Positions 21,492 through 35,113 are shown, counted from the stretch's first letter. The stretch: DNA of 64,000 nt from Turnera subulata (GCA_028386065.3 JAKUCV010001512.1:231771-295770), one strand, 5' to 3'. Made by a program: numbers and translations. The notes: generated by a model from the letters alone, not told the origin.

Positions 21492-21909
21492 TTTTTTTTG
21501 TCAGCAAGGATGGGTATTTCATTAATTAAAATACGAATACATAGCGTACAGTGGCCATATAAGTAAATACAAACTCAAATACATCGTAAATAAATCTGGC
21601 CAGATACGATGACCTAAAACATAAGATACATAACTAAGTAATAGATAAATATGACTTAGGAGGAAGGGATAAACCTCACTTAGGGCAAAGACTTCAATTT
21701 GTAACTCAAATTTCAACTTTAGGCCATTTACAATGGACCTAATCAACATGAGAACAATGGGTGACATAAATCTGGTTAATACCAGCAGGATCCCCAAATT
21801 CCATGAAGTTGTCTTAATGCTTTTTACAATCGGCATTTGATCTTTGAAGCAATCAAACCTTGATGTCTTGTTCCTAAGCCAATCAAACCTTTTACAATCG
21901 GCATTTGAT
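21492..21909 (-). mobile_element. Retroposon (418 bp) with poly(A) end and 17-bp target duplications
   Basis: Exact 17-bp direct repeats CTTTGGAGCTGGAAATT flank it at 21475-21491 and 21910-21926. The left border is a T run, i.e. a poly(A) tail on the minus strand. The sequence next to the tail (TTTCATTAATTAAAATAC) resembles the 3' end of the LINE at 38692. It is most likely a 5'-truncated LINE. Within it the 20-bp words around CAAATGCCGATTGTAAAA occur twice. Confidence 0.75.
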
Positions 21910-21985
21910 CTTTGGAGCTGGAAATTAGTTATCATATCTTTTTGTGTGTTTGAGGCACACATGCTGTTTACTTTAAAAAATATTA

Positions 21986-22766
21986 GGTTGCGTTTGGTTG
22001 CAGAACAAGATGGGACGGGACTGGACTGGACTGAACTGGACTGGAATGTATCTTGAAAGGCTGTTTGGTATGCTATGGACAGAAATTGTTGTCCTATAGA
22101 CTAAACTATATAATGTCTATTTTACCCCTGATACAATTTTAACGTATTATTTGTTATTTTCAATATAATATACAAACCGACAACCTAGTGACTAAAATTA
22201 TTGGATATAAAAATTGTGAATATTTAAATATTGAAATTTTAGAATTAACATTTTTATATGTTTAATATTTTTAAAGTAAAAATTAAAAAGTAAAATGATT
22301 GATGAGCTTTGAGGTAAGGAACACTATATTATTTTTAATATTTAATATCTGATTATTATTATTTATTTTAATCCTAAATTAATCCTTCAAAAATGATTTC
22401 ACCTCATGATGTCTAAAGTGAATAGAATTGAATAATATTAATATTATATTTAATATTATTATTTTTATTAATATTTAGTACATGTAATATTATTAAGATA
22501 ATACTTAATTTAAATTTTAGTTATTATTATTAATCTTATTATTATTATTTATGAATTTAAATTTAATATAATTAGAGGGTACTTTGAGATTATTACAAAT
22601 TAGAAAGGGCTAGTATTGGAAAAAAAATCTTGTCCCGTCCTGTCCCCTCGTGTCCCTATCTCTTGGAGGGGACAGCGTGTCCCATTCTCGCGTCCCGTCC
22701 AAGGCGCGCAGGACAAACTGGCTTGTCCCGTCCCGTCCCAACGTATCCCATGTACTAAACGCTGCC
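21986..22766. mobile_element. PIF/Harbinger-like (Tourist) MITE, 781 bp
   Basis: It has 3-bp target duplications TTA (21983-21985 and 22767-22769) and imperfect terminal inverted repeats, left GGTTGCGTTTGGTTGC and right (reversed) GGCAGCGTTTAGTACA, followed on both sides by GGGACGGGAC words. The interior is AT-rich without a transposase frame. Confidence 0.7.
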
Positions 22767-22769
22767 TTA

Positions 22770-25128
22770 TGGAATCATACAATTCACTCTATAATGAATA
22801 CGGTATTGAAGAGGGGAAGCTTTTTTAATGCTAATTATTTTTAAAAACCGGGAAGAATAAACCGGATTGACCCAGTGTCAGTATTGGGCTATTGGCAAAA
22901 CAATTCCCATCCACCCCTGAATCAAAAAAGAAAAATCCCATCCCCCAATATTATTGATTGTTGTTAAATTGGTGAATTCATCTAGTATATTCTGTTGCAC
23001 GTTTAATTTTGACATACAACTGCCACTTGAATGGACACCCTAGCTAACTCAACATTTTTGGTGTAGGATTGAAATACTAATTGCACTCCTTCAAAATTTG
23101 GGAATCGCACGAAAATTGCAGTCGCGTAATAAAGGAAGCCAAAACTTACATTTCTGCCTAAACAGCACACCCGAAGATCAAATCGACCAAAATGTGTCTT
23201 AATATGATTTATATTTTTCTGATTCATGACTGCACGATGTTCTCACTATGATGTAGTAGTGGGTTTGTAGTTGGTGGAGTAGGAGACATATTGGTGTGGT
23301 GTGGAAAATCATTCCTTAATTTATCTTATTTATTTTCATAAACTATTGTCGTCGAAAGTAACTCTTTGGTTGGTAGATTTGTCATTTGTGGGTGGTTGAA
23401 GTATCCATTTGGTTATTCGGACCACACCAACTCCCCTAACCCTGACATAACATTTGCCTTTCTCTTCACTTCACTTTATAGTTTCTGGCACTTTTGGAGT
23501 CATTGTGCTTCATTTTCTTGACTGGTATTCTGCCAAATTTTACGATTAATACCGAGTTGACGCATGATCGCACAAAAAGGATGAATACTAGTAATACCAA
23601 GTGGTAGGTGTATATCCCAATTGTCAAATAAAGATATCGGTAAAAGATTTAGATTGTGCCAAATAAATGTAAAGAATTCTACACTTATTCGATCGATCTC
23701 TCCACCAACCACCCACCAACCCGCAGAAAATGTAGTGACCTCTTTGGGCGTATTTTTAGTTTTGTCTTCCTAACACAGTTACGCAAGCCCTGGACATACA
23801 CCACCAGTGAACAAACCAAAATTTTTGATAGTAAATTGTAAATCTACCCAGTTGTAGCCGTCGCTGTACGGTGGTGCGAATTAATATACTAATATGGTTT
23901 TACACATATGAAAGCAAAGGACGAATTTGAGTAAAGTTATATGCCGTTGTTATTCTCCTAATATGTTCCCTTTATAAGTTTGAAGAACACTTTTGTCTTT
24001 TACTTTTCTGCTTTTCTCTTTTTCTGCAATCTGCTTCGAAGATTTAAAAGGAATAAATTGTGTTGACGAAGTTGCTATTTCAAGCAAGATAGTTTCAACC
24101 CCAACTAACATTTTTCACGTTAAGTAGAGAGTTTCAAAGACATGGATCGCGAAATGAGAAAATGAAAACGTAATTATTTTGGCAAAATGTTCAAAGAGGG
24201 AACGACTATATATGCTTTCCACGTATTATACCTTTCCCTGAATTCCTAATTGATGTGGGGGGGGGGGGGGGGGGGGGGATCGAAATCAACTTTTTGGTTC
24301 TTGCGTGTTTTTGGCGTTTGACCATGAACATTTGTCACGGTGCAGGCTATTTTATTGTCACTTGTATTCTTAATATGTACTTCATCTAGGCTTAGATCGA
24401 ACCAGGGTCTCCCTTACAACAAAGCCAAGGTGCATATCATTAATCATTGGCGGGGATTTCCCTAATTATGCCTGCTAATTCTCCTTGGAGTTTCTGCCCC
24501 GAACCTTGCGATCTGGATCTCCAAACTTTGCCTTATAATTCTATATTTAACCAGACATGCAATAAAATATAATGCAACGGTTATTTTAATACTTTGATTA
24601 GCGCGGTGCTGTGTGGCATGCTTCTTTTAATTCATACTCGTGCTCCAATTTATGTGGTCCAACGGCTATAATTCAGATTTAAATGGATACCTCCATTTTG
24701 TACACGAATTACAGGGTGTATTATAGTACTTGTCTTCAAATTTACGTTGTTTTTTTTTTTCCCTTTGGTCTTAGATTTTACACTGTTTCTTGCTAATTAA
24801 ACTCATAGTTGTTCCTTGGTCCTTGTTCATACATTGTTCTTGCCTTCGATCTTGGATTCAATCCTTTTTTTTGTTTTTTGTGTTCCAACAATAAACTTGT
24901 GATGGTGGATTCAATCTCAATCGCCACACAGAATTAATTATTTTGTACAAATGACGATGTGTGATCGTGCTGCCCACAAATCTAGGTGCACATGATTATA
25001 TGCTCCCCCTGTACCTTTGCCTCCTGATGGGACCGTTGTTTGCTGCTGGTGGTGTATCTTGCGTTTCATCAATGCGGGACCATGCTAGTTGCCAGACACC
25101 GTCGCGCACTCACGCCTCTCACCCCTCT
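22770..25128. other. Intergenic, AT-rich, no gene seen
   Basis: Short ORFs lack recognisable domains. The only notable structure is the 22-base G run at 24257-24278. Confidence 0.5.
24257..24278 (+). repeat. 22-base poly(G) run
   Basis: This is a homopolymer of 22 G, unusual in an AT-rich plant intergenic region. It could form G-quadruplexes, and its length may be unreliable in an assembly. Confidence 0.9.
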
Positions 25129-25136
25129 ATAATATC

Positions 25137-25566
25137 CAATGTTTTGAAAACCGGATCGGCCATTGAACCGGCGAAGGGGATGTTCAAGGAAAATTGGGGT
25201 TTAACCGTTTTATTAAAATATATTAATTTCTTAAGAAAACAGTCAAAATATATTCATTATAATAATTTTATGGTCAAAATTAAAGTCATTCTCAATATAT
25301 ACTAAAACTTATGTAAAGATAACACTAATTTGTAATAGTTTAGTTGGTTAATGACTTTAAATATTATTAGGAGGCCAAGAGTTCAAGTCTTACTCTCACC
25401 ATTTTTAAAACTTTTAAATGAAAAAAAGAGGTAAAACCGGTAAAAACCGGCCGGTTCAAAACGGTTGTGTAACAGGGAGTTTTTTCAGTGAACCGGACCG
25501 GAGCTTTGCTGAAAAGGCGGTTGAACCGGGTTAACTGGACGAACCGGTCCGGTTTTGATAACCTTG
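25137..25566. mobile_element. hAT-like MITE (430 bp) with 8-bp target duplications
   Basis: ATAATATC flanks both ends (25129-25136 and 25567-25574). Terminal inverted repeats are CAATGTTTTGAAAACCGG and, reversed from the right, CAAGGTTATCAAAACCGG, followed by more CCGGTT-rich inverted sequence. The middle (about 25337-25400) contains AGTTGGTTAATG and GAGTTCAAGTC spaced like pol III A and B boxes, suggesting a SINE-like piece inside. Confidence 0.75.
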
Positions 25567-25574
25567 ATAATATC

Positions 25575-27376
25575 TATATATTTCGGTAGATAAATATAAT
25601 ATTTTTGTCACTAAATATCCACTACTCAGATCCAAGGCCACACAGAGATATTTTTCTTACTACTTCCCATTCCCACCGACGCCGGATCGGTTGGCGTTGC
25701 CCTTTTTTGCATATGGAGAGATCATGTGATGTAGTAGTAGCAGCACTAGCGTACATTCGCATCTAAGCTAAGCAATGCGTGTGGGTGCCTACCTGCGGAC
25801 CCCACCAAATCACGAACGGTCAAACGTCTATGAATCGCTTAACATGTCTGCAAGCAACCGTTTTTTTTTTTTGTTGAAATGATGTCCGTATATATAATGA
25901 TGGAATTAAGGAAGATTTTAGATTTCGTCCCTGGAACGATACAGCTGCCTAAGGATGACACGCACAAATGTTATTTAGATTTCCAAACTTTTTCCAATTC
26001 CAGGCCTAACATGTTTGTGTCATTTGTATGTTTCATGACAAAAAAAGAAAATCATATTTGCTTTGTGTCTTGCTGAAACATCTAATTTTGCATACTTTAG
26101 AACCAATTATAGAATTTATAATGAAATATTATAAATCATAAACAACATGTGGAAAATAAAGAAAGAAAAGGTTTAGTTGGCTTTCCTTTGGCGTGAGTTG
26201 ATCTTGCTTGACGATGATGGATAGTGATGATAAATTATACTTCCTAATATAGGAGCAGTGACGAGAGAACCGACGACGAATATTTCAAATATTAAATATC
26301 AAAACATTTTGGACCAAGTTGGAGGAGATCCAAATCACGGTAACATTCAAAATGATACTTAACTTTTTCTGCATTAGAATTTAAGGTATGAATGAATGGT
26401 TGGATTTATTTCCTTAAAATGCCCACCTTAAGTTTTTTTTTTTTCTTCCTTACATGTTCAAAAAGACCTTTTTTATTTCCTTACATGAGTGATCACTTTC
26501 TTTACTAGTCTTTTGGATTTTTTCCCCAAAATGCATATTGACCTTAATTTTTTATTTCCTTACATGAATGGTCACGTACTCACGTATCCCTTCTTTCTTT
26601 TTAATAATTATCATATTTCCTTACCAGTTTTCCAGATTTTGTATATATTATTCTTGTTTTATTCAGATCTATCTATGGAATTACAGGTCATTGTCATTGA
26701 ATGAAATACTATCTTTGGTATCAGTATCTCCAACTCCAAAACATCCCTGTACCAAGGAGGAGGAGAATAGATGGAAACTATCCCACCGCCAACTAAAGGA
26801 TAAGTAACTTAGGTGGAACATTAACTAATTTAGTGATTATCAATTTAATTAACGCAAACCAGAAATTGTAACAAAATGAAAGTATACTAATCACAAGCCC
26901 TCAACAGCAACTTATCAATTATCAAATTGAGGAAAAATCCGATGAAAATGGATCAAGAAGACTGAGAACTATTCCACCCATCCAATCCACATCACAAAAG
27001 GACCCCCATCATACTCCGCTTCATAGGCAAACCTTACAGGCTTACAGTGCAGTATATACTTTACAGTTTACTCCTTGTAGTTTACCAGATCCAGTGATCC
27101 ACCAACCCCGTCAATAATTAAAAAGTTCCATTTTTTTTTTAAAAAAGAAAAAACCCCATCACTGATAGACATTTTTCATACCCCAATAGGCCCCTAATCT
27201 CCACCGTCCATTTCACGCCTCTAACCTATTTATTCACACCTGCCCTCACCTTAATCCTCGCCACAACCCCACTCTCTCTGGTACTCAATTGCCTTAAACC
27301 CCCACAAAAGAGAGAGTGTGTTCACTGCTTCTCTTACCTCTTCACTTCTGTCTTTCCTCAGATCTAAACCCCAAAA
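25575..27376. other. Intergenic and SAHH promoter region
   Basis: AT-rich DNA with no gene runs to about 27180. The last 200 bases are C-rich and contain CCTATTTATTC (about 27226), a possible TATA-like element, and a CT-rich leader before the SAHH start. Confidence 0.5.
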
Positions 27377-29287
<1,911 letters not shown>

Positions 29288-30114
29288 GGAGCGACAGAGT
29301 TTGAGAAAGGAGGGCTCATGTTTGGACGGCTTTGATTGTTTTCTTTTTACAATTGGACGATGATTTGTGTTAGAATGTTAGGCTTTTTATTTTGGTAGGA
29401 TTTGTGTTTGGTGGGGATGTTATGGGTTGAGAAAATGGACTGGTCTCCCTGGGAGACCACATGGGATTGAATAAGGTTTTGGATGGGGCTGTGTTCTGGG
29501 ATTATATTATGACTGCTGCTCTTTGAGTTCTGCTGCAGCTTGTTATCATTTTGTTCCCCGAAAACAAAAAAAAAGGGCTATATTTACTTTCAATTCACTC
29601 TGATTGGCATTTGCTTCTGCAATGGTTTAAACGTTTTACCGTTTACGGCTTGTAGTTTTAAACTTCGGTTAGTTATTATGTTACTCGCCCTAGAGAAATA
29701 CTTGATGGTTGTCTTATTCCATCCAAACAAGATTAACTCTAAAGACCTAATGCTTTCTTGTCCAGGCTCTCCCTTTCTGTACCTTGTATGTAGTTCTACA
29801 GGGAATGTGGAAAATGGAGGATGGTTGGTTTGTATGTAGTTCTACAGCGAATGTGGGAAATGGAGGATGGTTGGCCGCGGGGTAGGTGAGCACACACTTG
29901 ATAGTGCTTTCCTGCTATTAGCTGCTATTAGATTAGGTTTAGTGTGTGTTAGTTGTGTGAAGTATCTCGGAATAAAGAAACACGCAATTAAACAAGATTA
30001 ACACTTAAAACCTGGTCTTCCCTTTCTGTACTTCTGTTTACTTAGTTCTGCCGGGGAATGTGGAAAATCGAGGATGGCAGGCCGTGGGGTAGATGACCAC
30101 ACACTTGACTTGAT
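29288..30114. other. SAHH 3' region with short duplications
   Basis: After the SAHH 3' untranslated region, a ~60-bp motif (GGAATGTGGAAAAT then GAGGATGG) occurs three times at about 29799-29825, 29848-29875 and 30055-30080, with GGGGTAG and CACACTTGA tails. The same tail ends the SINE at 45836, so this looks like tandem SINE remnants. Confidence 0.5.
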
Positions 30115-31380
30115 AGTGGATATCATTATGAACTAATTTATTGACTTATAATTACTTTTTGAAGTTGCAAAAGTAAGGTGGTTAATCGCCAGTTCACCAA
30201 CCTAGTGGTGACCTACCCCACTATCGTGAAATACAACCGCGAACTCCCTATGATCACAAACTCGACCCGTAACCAACTTCTTGGAAAGAACTTTTTTTGG
30301 GCTCGAGTGTGACCCACTTCGTAGGAAGGTGATTATGCACCAGTTGATGGGCATCGAACACATCTCAAGGGCCTAGATAAAAGTTTATCATACCAGACCA
30401 CCAAGCGATACCATAGTTTCAGGGCCCCAAACAGCCCATTGACATGAGGCATTAATGGCCCACCTGCGTTCATCCTACGGCCTACCCACGTGATACACCA
30501 TCATTTTAACGTGTGCATTCATCCAATCTATAGTTTTGTTCCAGTAATTGTTCCATTCTTGAAAGCAACGACGGAGAATGAGAAATAAGCTGATTTTTTT
30601 TGAGGCGGCATGGCATTGAGAGGGATGTGCTCCAGTAACAAGTAGGAAAAAAACGGCTTAAATCATGTAAAGATTGATGGTAGTCAGTGGCCAGTAGATA
30701 AAACAAGAGAAAACATACATCTGCAATTTGGGTTTTCTCTGAACAAACAGGATGTCTTCATGGTTTCGGAAGCAGTATAGCATTACACGGTAGAAAGTAG
30801 AAACCAAAAGCAAGAGGAACTGAATCAGGAGGCTAGACGTGCCTGTGCCAACAAACGTTGGAAGGGTAGCCCATCAAGCAATTTTGAAGCTAGCAAAGGA
30901 GAAGAAAAAGCTTTACTTGATAGGATCTTAATAAGATTTTGCACCAAAAGCAGATAAATCATCAGCTGGTGAATCCTATGGAATAAAAACAGATAACATT
31001 TACACGAGTTCCCCCTCAAAGAAGAAACCTGCAGACGATAGTCTTGAGCTTATGTCTTAATAGCTAGAAATATTAGGAGACTAATCAAAAAAGAACTTCG
31101 TAATAGGGTCAAGAAAAGATCACTCCGGTTCAAAAAGAAGAAAACTCACCCAAGAGATATTCCTGGTACATCTCCGGTCATATAAAAAGTAGTTTTGCAA
31201 TCAGTCATCCCCGAGATGGAACTGAGACTGCTCGTAGCGAAAGCGATAACCATCATGTGACAAATGCAAGGGAAGAACCACGGTGTGGTCTATCTATGTA
31301 TCTCCAGAGATCATCACCGACTTCAAGGTTCGCTTAGTACCAAATTACCAACCCAGAATCCGAAAACCGCATTCGAGTAC
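30115..31380. repeat. Segmental repeat module, copy 1
   Basis: This is the first of four long, diverged copies (others at 37930, 43195 and 46783). Shared landmarks in order: CACCAAGCGATACCATAG with TTTCAGGGCCC, AATTGTTCCATTCTTGAAAG, ATTTGGGTTTTCTCTGA, TAGCCCATCAAGCAATTT, and CTCACCCAAGAGATATTCC. No conserved reading frame runs through the copies, so it appears non-coding. It joins the arabinogalactan-like pseudogene on its right. Confidence 0.8.
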
Positions 31381-32142
31381 TGTAGCTGCGTTGTTGATGC
31401 TACTGTAGCTTTGACGGTGGCGTCCTCCGTGGCTACACCTCTACATCCTCCTCAAGCCTTTGCTCCTTCCCCTTCCTCAACGGTTGAGCCACCAGCCTCC
31501 GCTGCTCCCTCCCCGCAGTCAGCATCCATTGTTCATCGCAGCTGTATCTGTATCGATATCGACGGTCAGGTTTCGTTTTTTTCAACTGTTGAGCCACCAT
31601 CCTCTCCTACAAAGCCGTCTGCTAGGCCACACACTGTTTCTCAACCTGAGATGACCACTCCTCCTCAGGCGGCTAATGCACCATCCTCCGCTGCTACGTC
31701 TCCTCATCCTCCTTCTAATTCCGCCTTCCCACACTCCTCCTCCATCGCTGTCACACCAACTGCTGCTCCGGGGCCGTCTTCAACCTCTAGACCTCTGCAT
31801 CCTCAACCCTTTGCTCCTTCCCCTACATCAATGCTTCAGCCGCCAGCCTCCGCTGTTCCCGCCCCGTCTTCATCTACTGTTGAGCCACCAGCTGTCCCTG
31901 AAGCTCCATCCCCTTTTAAGCCACCAGCCTGCGCTAAACCACCCATCGTTTCTCAAACTCCGACCTCCGCTCCCGGGGCCTCCTCGGAAAGGCCATCCGT
32001 TCCCTATCGGCTTCGATGCTCAACGGAGAGCCCTTTGATCGATAATGCCATTGCATCTTTCTACACGATCGCAATCTACCTTTGGGTAAGACAGATAGTA
32101 GGGAACTGTGTCGTTGCATCCTGTATTTACAGACTAATATGA
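31381..32142 (+). pseudogene. Arabinogalactan-like pseudogene (duplicate of 44793-45422)
   Basis: It matches the gene at 44793 closely from the GGCGTCCTCCGTGG box onward (about 31417). Relative to that locus, about 230 bp are missing at the left junction, removing the promoter, the ATG and about eight codons of the signal peptide. The remaining frame is open only because it is fused to upstream module sequence. It keeps the Pro/Ser/Ala-rich body with Ala-Pro/Ser-Pro repeats and the SCICIDI insert, plus a ~90-bp insertion (around 31663-31760), but the C-terminal hydrophobic tail is disrupted. A small LTR retrotransposon begins three bases after the frame ends. Expression as a secreted protein is unlikely. 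Confidence 0.65.
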
Positions 32143-32144
32143 TA

Positions 32145-32705
32145 TGTTGGAATTGATCAGCTTGTCTTAGAGTTTGTGAAGAGTCTAGCTTTACTGATGA
32201 GTTAATGAGTTGGCATTTTTTGTGGAAAAGAGCAAAAGTTGCGTGCGTGTGTTAATGCTTGTCTGGTGTAATGCTTAGTTTAATTTATAGTAGTTGTAAG
32301 ATAAGCCTTAGGAAAATGAAAAGTTAGCATGCTTGCTGAGTGTTTTCAGGCATGCCAAGGTTTAATCAAGTAGCCTACACTAGGTTTTATGTTAGTGGAC
32401 TCTTTTGGTCTATATAAGTGAGCTGCTGCACCATTGTAAAAGTGTGGAGAAAATTAATTTTTCTCTTCCATAATCAAGAGTGTTTCAATAAATTAAGAGA
32501 GTTTTATGAATTGAGAAGAGAGATTCAGAATTAGAGAGCCTTATTTTAGTATTCTTGGTGTTCTTGAAGAATTCTGGAATTTCTAGAATTTGGTGCCATT
32601 TGACTTACATCCTAGAGTATAGCATTTGGCCAGTTTTTGTTCTTCCTGTTCTAACACCAAAATTTTTGCAGCAGTTTTTCTGTTCTGTCCTAGTAGTTTC
32701 CAACA
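32145..32705 (+). repeat. 5' LTR of the DEK_C element
   Basis: It has a TATA box CTATATAAG (about 32410-32418) with a probable start of transcription downstream, TG...CA ends and a direct-repeat partner at 33582-34139. Confidence 0.93.
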
Positions 32706-32776
32706 ATTGGTAGCGGAGCGTAATTGATCTTAAGGGGCCTGTATGTTGCTTTGTTAAATACCAAAAAAGAAAAACA

Positions 32777-33607
32777 ATGGTGTCTGATTGGGAGATTATT
32801 GTAAGAATGGGAGAAGCTCTTAAGTGTTCTGACCTTGATACAACAACAATTGATATGTTGTGTCAGAAATTACAGGAAGAGTTTGACATGGATTTCTCGG
32901 GCAGAAAATCGTTCATCAAGGATCAAGTAATTTTGTTCCTGAAAAATGATGAGTTTTGGAACAATGAAGAAGAGGAAGATTGTTGTGAAGAACTTGTGGA
33001 CGATTCAAAAACAGAGGTAACAAATGGCTTTGTTTTGAATTCGGATGGTGAAAATGATGAGCTTGTTGGTAAGCATTCTGGAATTGATGAATGTTTTGAT
33101 GATGATGTTTTGCTTGATGAAATTTTCATAGATTATAGTCTTGAAAATGTTGTTGAATCTGTGAAATGTAAGAGCACTGGTTTTTTTGCTACTGAGAATT
33201 TATGCTTAGAGTTCATAGATTTCTCTATTCCCAAACCTGTTGAAGTTGAGTGTGGGAATGAAGGTTTAGGCATAGATGTGCTTGATGATGTTGTCAAGTT
33301 TAAATGTTGTGATGATGAATTTGTTAAGCTTGAAATGCTGGAAGAGTTAAATGACAAGAAACAGAATTTTAAAGTGAGAAAAAAGATTGAAGCATACATT
33401 GAAGAAAAATCATTAGACTTCTATGACTTGTTTGATGTTTCAACGGCCAAGGAAGACAAAAGAAGATACTCTGCAAAGAGAAAGAAAAAGAAAAGAAGGG
33501 ATCAAGAGCTTTTAAGTCTGTTCATTCAAGCATTTCCTGAGATCACAGCTCATGGTGCAAGACAAACCGATCGAGGGGGAGTGTTGGAATTGATCAGCTT
33601 GTCTTAG
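32777..33607 (+). CDS. ORF with N-terminal DEK_C-like domain inside the small LTR element
   Basis: The frame is 276 codons, in the sense orientation of the element. Residues 1-57 (MVSDWEIIVRMGEAL, then DLDTTTIDMLCQKLQEEF, DFSGRKSFIKDQV) fit the DEK C-terminal domain, the small helical DNA-binding module found at the N-terminus of plant SWIB/MDM2-domain proteins; the MVSD start is typical of those. The following ~150 residues are acidic (EEEEDCCEE, GENDEL, DECFDDDVLLDE). A Lys/Arg cluster near residue 240 (SAKRKKKKRRDQ) may be a nuclear localisation signal. There is no SWIB domain. The last codons are read through the polypurine tract into the 3' LTR, where the stop lies. The likely origin is capture of the first exon(s) of a host gene. 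Whether the acidic tail came with it or is element-derived is open. Confidence 0.75.
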   Translation: MVSDWEIIVRMGEALKCSDLDTTTIDMLCQKLQEEFDMDFSGRKSFIKDQVILFLKNDEFWNNEEEEDCCEELVDDSKTEVTNGFVLNSDGENDELVGKHSGIDECFDDDVLLDEIFIDYSLENVVESVKCKSTGFFATENLCLEFIDFSIPKPVEVECGNEGLGIDVLDDVVKFKCCDDEFVKLEMLEELNDKKQNFKVRKKIEAYIEEKSLDFYDLFDVSTAKEDKRRYSAKRKKKKRRDQELLSLFIQAFPEITAHGARQTDRGGVLELISLS

Positions 33608-34139
33608 AGTTTGTGAAGAGTCCAGCTTTAGTGTTGAGTTAATGAGTTGGCATTTTTGTGGAAAAGAGCAAAAGTTGCATGCGTATGTTAATGCTTGTTT
33701 GGTGTAATGCTTAGTTTAATTTAAAGTAGTTGTAAGATAAGCCTTAGGAAAATGAAAAGTTAGCATGCTTGCTGAGTGTTTTCAGGTATGCAGGTTTAAT
33801 CAAGTAGCCTACACTAGGTTCTATGTTAGTGGACTCTTTTGGTCTATATAAGTGAGCTGCTGCAGCATTGTAAAAGTGTGGAGAAAATTAATTTTTCTCT
33901 TCCATAATCAAGAGTGTTTCAATAAATTAAGAGAGTTTTATGAATTGAGAAGAGAGATTCAGAATTAGAGAGCCTTATTTTAGTATTCTTGGTGTTCTTG
34001 AAGAATTCTGGAATTTCCAGAATTTGGTGCCATTTGACTTACATCCTAGAGTATAGCATTCGGCCAGTTTTTGTTCTTCCTATTCTAACACCAAAATTTC
34101 TGCAGCAGTTTTTCTGTTTTGTCCTAGTAGTTTCCAACA
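33582..34139 (+). repeat. 3' LTR of the DEK_C element
   Basis: It is the direct repeat of 32145-32705. The TATA box recurs at about 33843-33851. Confidence 0.93.
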
Positions 34140-34144
34140 TGATA

Positions 34145-35113
34145 GACACAAGACAACTGTACTATACTATACACTATTAATACATTGCTATACGGGTGCA
34201 ATCTGATTGCTGAATCTTTTCACAGTTCAGTCTGTTATTCTTCAGTTTTCCTAAGCTTTACATGATGATGGTTTCCTTGAGCTTGCTTTTCTCCTTCCCG
34301 GTCATATACGCTGCTTGCAATTAGACCGGAGAAGACAAGCGAACCTGCAGGGTTTGCCGGAGTGAGCAAGTTTTATAGAGCCCCGAATTTTTTAAGCCAA
34401 ATAGCTCCGATGCAGTAGCTGGCACAATTGCTCAGTTGAGCTTATAGCCAAGACCAATCAGCAATGTTCCATTGTACATTGCTCCAGGCCATCCAAATCC
34501 GAAAGAAAAAGACATACAACAGACGGATGAACAACAATAATAATCCATCTAATTAACATTGAAAATAGACTTAGACTCAGTATCCACATACAAATAGAGA
34601 TGGGTCCTCTTTTGTTAAATAATTTGTCCATTTTAATCTTGATAATCTGTTTCCTATCATTGCAAGCCTTTTTTATAATTACTGTCACGTTAATATTTTC
34701 TAAGGATCAGTAGGCCCCTAACTTTGGATTATCAATGGATATGAACCGCGATCCAACAAGTTTATGATCCAATCTTTTATATCCCAACCATGGATAAATG
34801 GAAGGAATCCGACCCAGTCTTTCAATGACACAATATCACTCGTTAATCCTAGCGTAACATTAAGAGATACTAGGAGAGAGGGTAAAAAAAAAAAAAAATC
34901 ATCGGTTAGCAAAAAGAGTTCTCATTCCCACCCAATATACCTGATATAAATCCAGCAGGTTACGAAGCAAAGACCGATATAAATCCAGCAGGTTACAAAG
35001 CAAAGCATTGAAGACCAACCGATATAAATCCATCAGTTACAATTAACAAAAGGAGTTCTCATCCTCATATGCGCGACATAAATCCAAGAGGTTTACAAAG
35101 CATAAAGACCAAA
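34145..35113. other. Intergenic with short direct repeats
   Basis: No gene is seen. At about 34945-35105 a motif of the form GATATAAATCCAGCAGGTTAC-AAGCAAAG recurs three to four times at ~35-60 bp spacing, perhaps the 3' tail repeats of a decayed LINE to its right. Confidence 0.45.

Larger units (their letters stand above)
32145..34139 (+). mobile_element. Small LTR retrotransposon carrying a captured DEK_C-like ORF
   Basis: LTRs at 32145-32705 (561 bp) and 33582-34139 (558 bp) start TGTTGGAATTGATCAG and end GTTTCCAACA. Exact 5-bp duplications TGATA flank it (32140-32144 and 34140-34144). A primer-binding-like TGGTAGCGGAGC (32708-32719) follows the left LTR and a purine tract GATCGAGGGGGAG (33569-33581) precedes the right one. 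The internal region is only 876 bp and holds one ORF with no retroviral domains, so the element is non-autonomous. LTRs are nearly identical, so the insertion is recent. Confidence 0.95.

Noticed and set aside
21522..21962. 146-codon minus ORF
   Set aside because: It runs past the retroposon border defined by the 17-bp target duplication, so it cannot be one old gene. No domain seen.
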